Below, piece by piece: positions 41,499-41,526 of a stretch of 41,526 nucleotides of DNA. Under the pieces are notes generated by a model. It had not been told where the DNA came from. It made no database searches and saw only the letters and a program-made list of their open reading frames with translations. The DNA is from Bacteroidales bacterium UBA1189 (GTDB taxonomy: Bacteria; Bacteroidota; Bacteroidia; Bacteroidales; Bacteroidaceae): NCBI GenBank assembly GCA_002309805.1, contig DBYJ01000059.1, positions 418-41,943 of the forward strand. The letters run 5' to 3'. Both the position numbers and the translations under genes were made by a program. Positions within the stretch are counted from its first letter, which is position 1; each line of letters opens with the position of its first letter.

Positions 41499-41526
41499 GG
41501 AAAGATGCTCGAGTGGCTGAAGAGGC
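41499..41526 (+). tRNA. tRNA-Ser, 5' part only
   Basis: Begins GGAAAGA (acceptor strand), TG, then the D-arm CTC-GAGTGGCTGAA-GAG and GC at the window edge. The D-arm CTCGAGTGGCTGAAGAGGC is characteristic of bacterial serine tRNAs, including those of Bacteroidetes as I recall them. The anticodon lies beyond the edge. Confidence 0.8.

Overview
The window looks like chromosomal DNA from a Bacteroidales bacterium, most likely Prevotellaceae. The evidence is the Bacteroidetes promoter type (TTTG, about 20 bp, TAnnTTTG) seen several times, weak or absent Shine-Dalgarno sequences, many lipoproteins, BspA-type leucine-rich repeat proteins, lipid A synthesis (lpxK), pectin and rhamnose enzymes, and AT-rich periodic repeats between genes. 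There is no transposase, integrase, phage gene, rRNA or CRISPR array. A serine tRNA is cut by the right edge and a carbohydrate-binding lipoprotein is cut by the left edge.

Layout. 1-561: partial surface lipoprotein. 655-5787 (minus): L-rhamnose operon rhaB-rhaA-MFS porter with a lipoate ligase gene at its end. 6003-7453: argR followed by an argC homologue that has lost its catalytic cysteine. 7540-10377: alkaline phosphatase and a MATE efflux pump. 10476-15283: a membrane TPR/LuxR-type regulator and two BspA-like LRR proteins, ending at a clear terminator. 15383-16231: about 850 bp without a convincing gene, filled with several repeat families. 16232-16942 (minus): DUF2461 protein. 17001-23998: GH2, CE12-type acetylesterase and GH106 rhamnosidase, a rhamnogalacturonan-degrading set. 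24078-29318: ABC exporter and a Tricorn-like S41 protease. 29319-30049: repeat-rich gap with a perfect 39-bp inverted repeat. 30096-32141: GH20 hexosaminidase. 32245-34886: a radical SAM/SPASM enzyme with four small lipoproteins. 34888-41192 (minus): GH5 glycanase, thiL, a purine nucleoside phosphorylase, lpxK and sppA.

How the genes fit together. GH106, CE12 and GH2 should release rhamnose and other sugars from pectin. The rha operon 11 kb away would import, isomerise and phosphorylate the rhamnose; the aldolase and a rhamnose regulator are not in the window. The TPR/LuxR-type protein sits just upstream of the BspA genes, and three 11-bp-phased repeats lie before their promoter, so it is a candidate regulator.

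The best candidate for an under-described system is the radical SAM/lipoprotein cluster. All four lipoproteins carry the same eight-residue pattern, Y-G-x-[PA]-[SP]-x-x-[FY]: near the C-terminus of the two short ones and just before the beta domain of the two long ones. This could be the site the enzyme modifies. The other standout signals are the catalytically dead-looking ArgC beside ArgR, and a genome habit of filling gene junctions with 7-bp-periodic tracts of differing sequence, two of which have become signal-peptide coding sequence.
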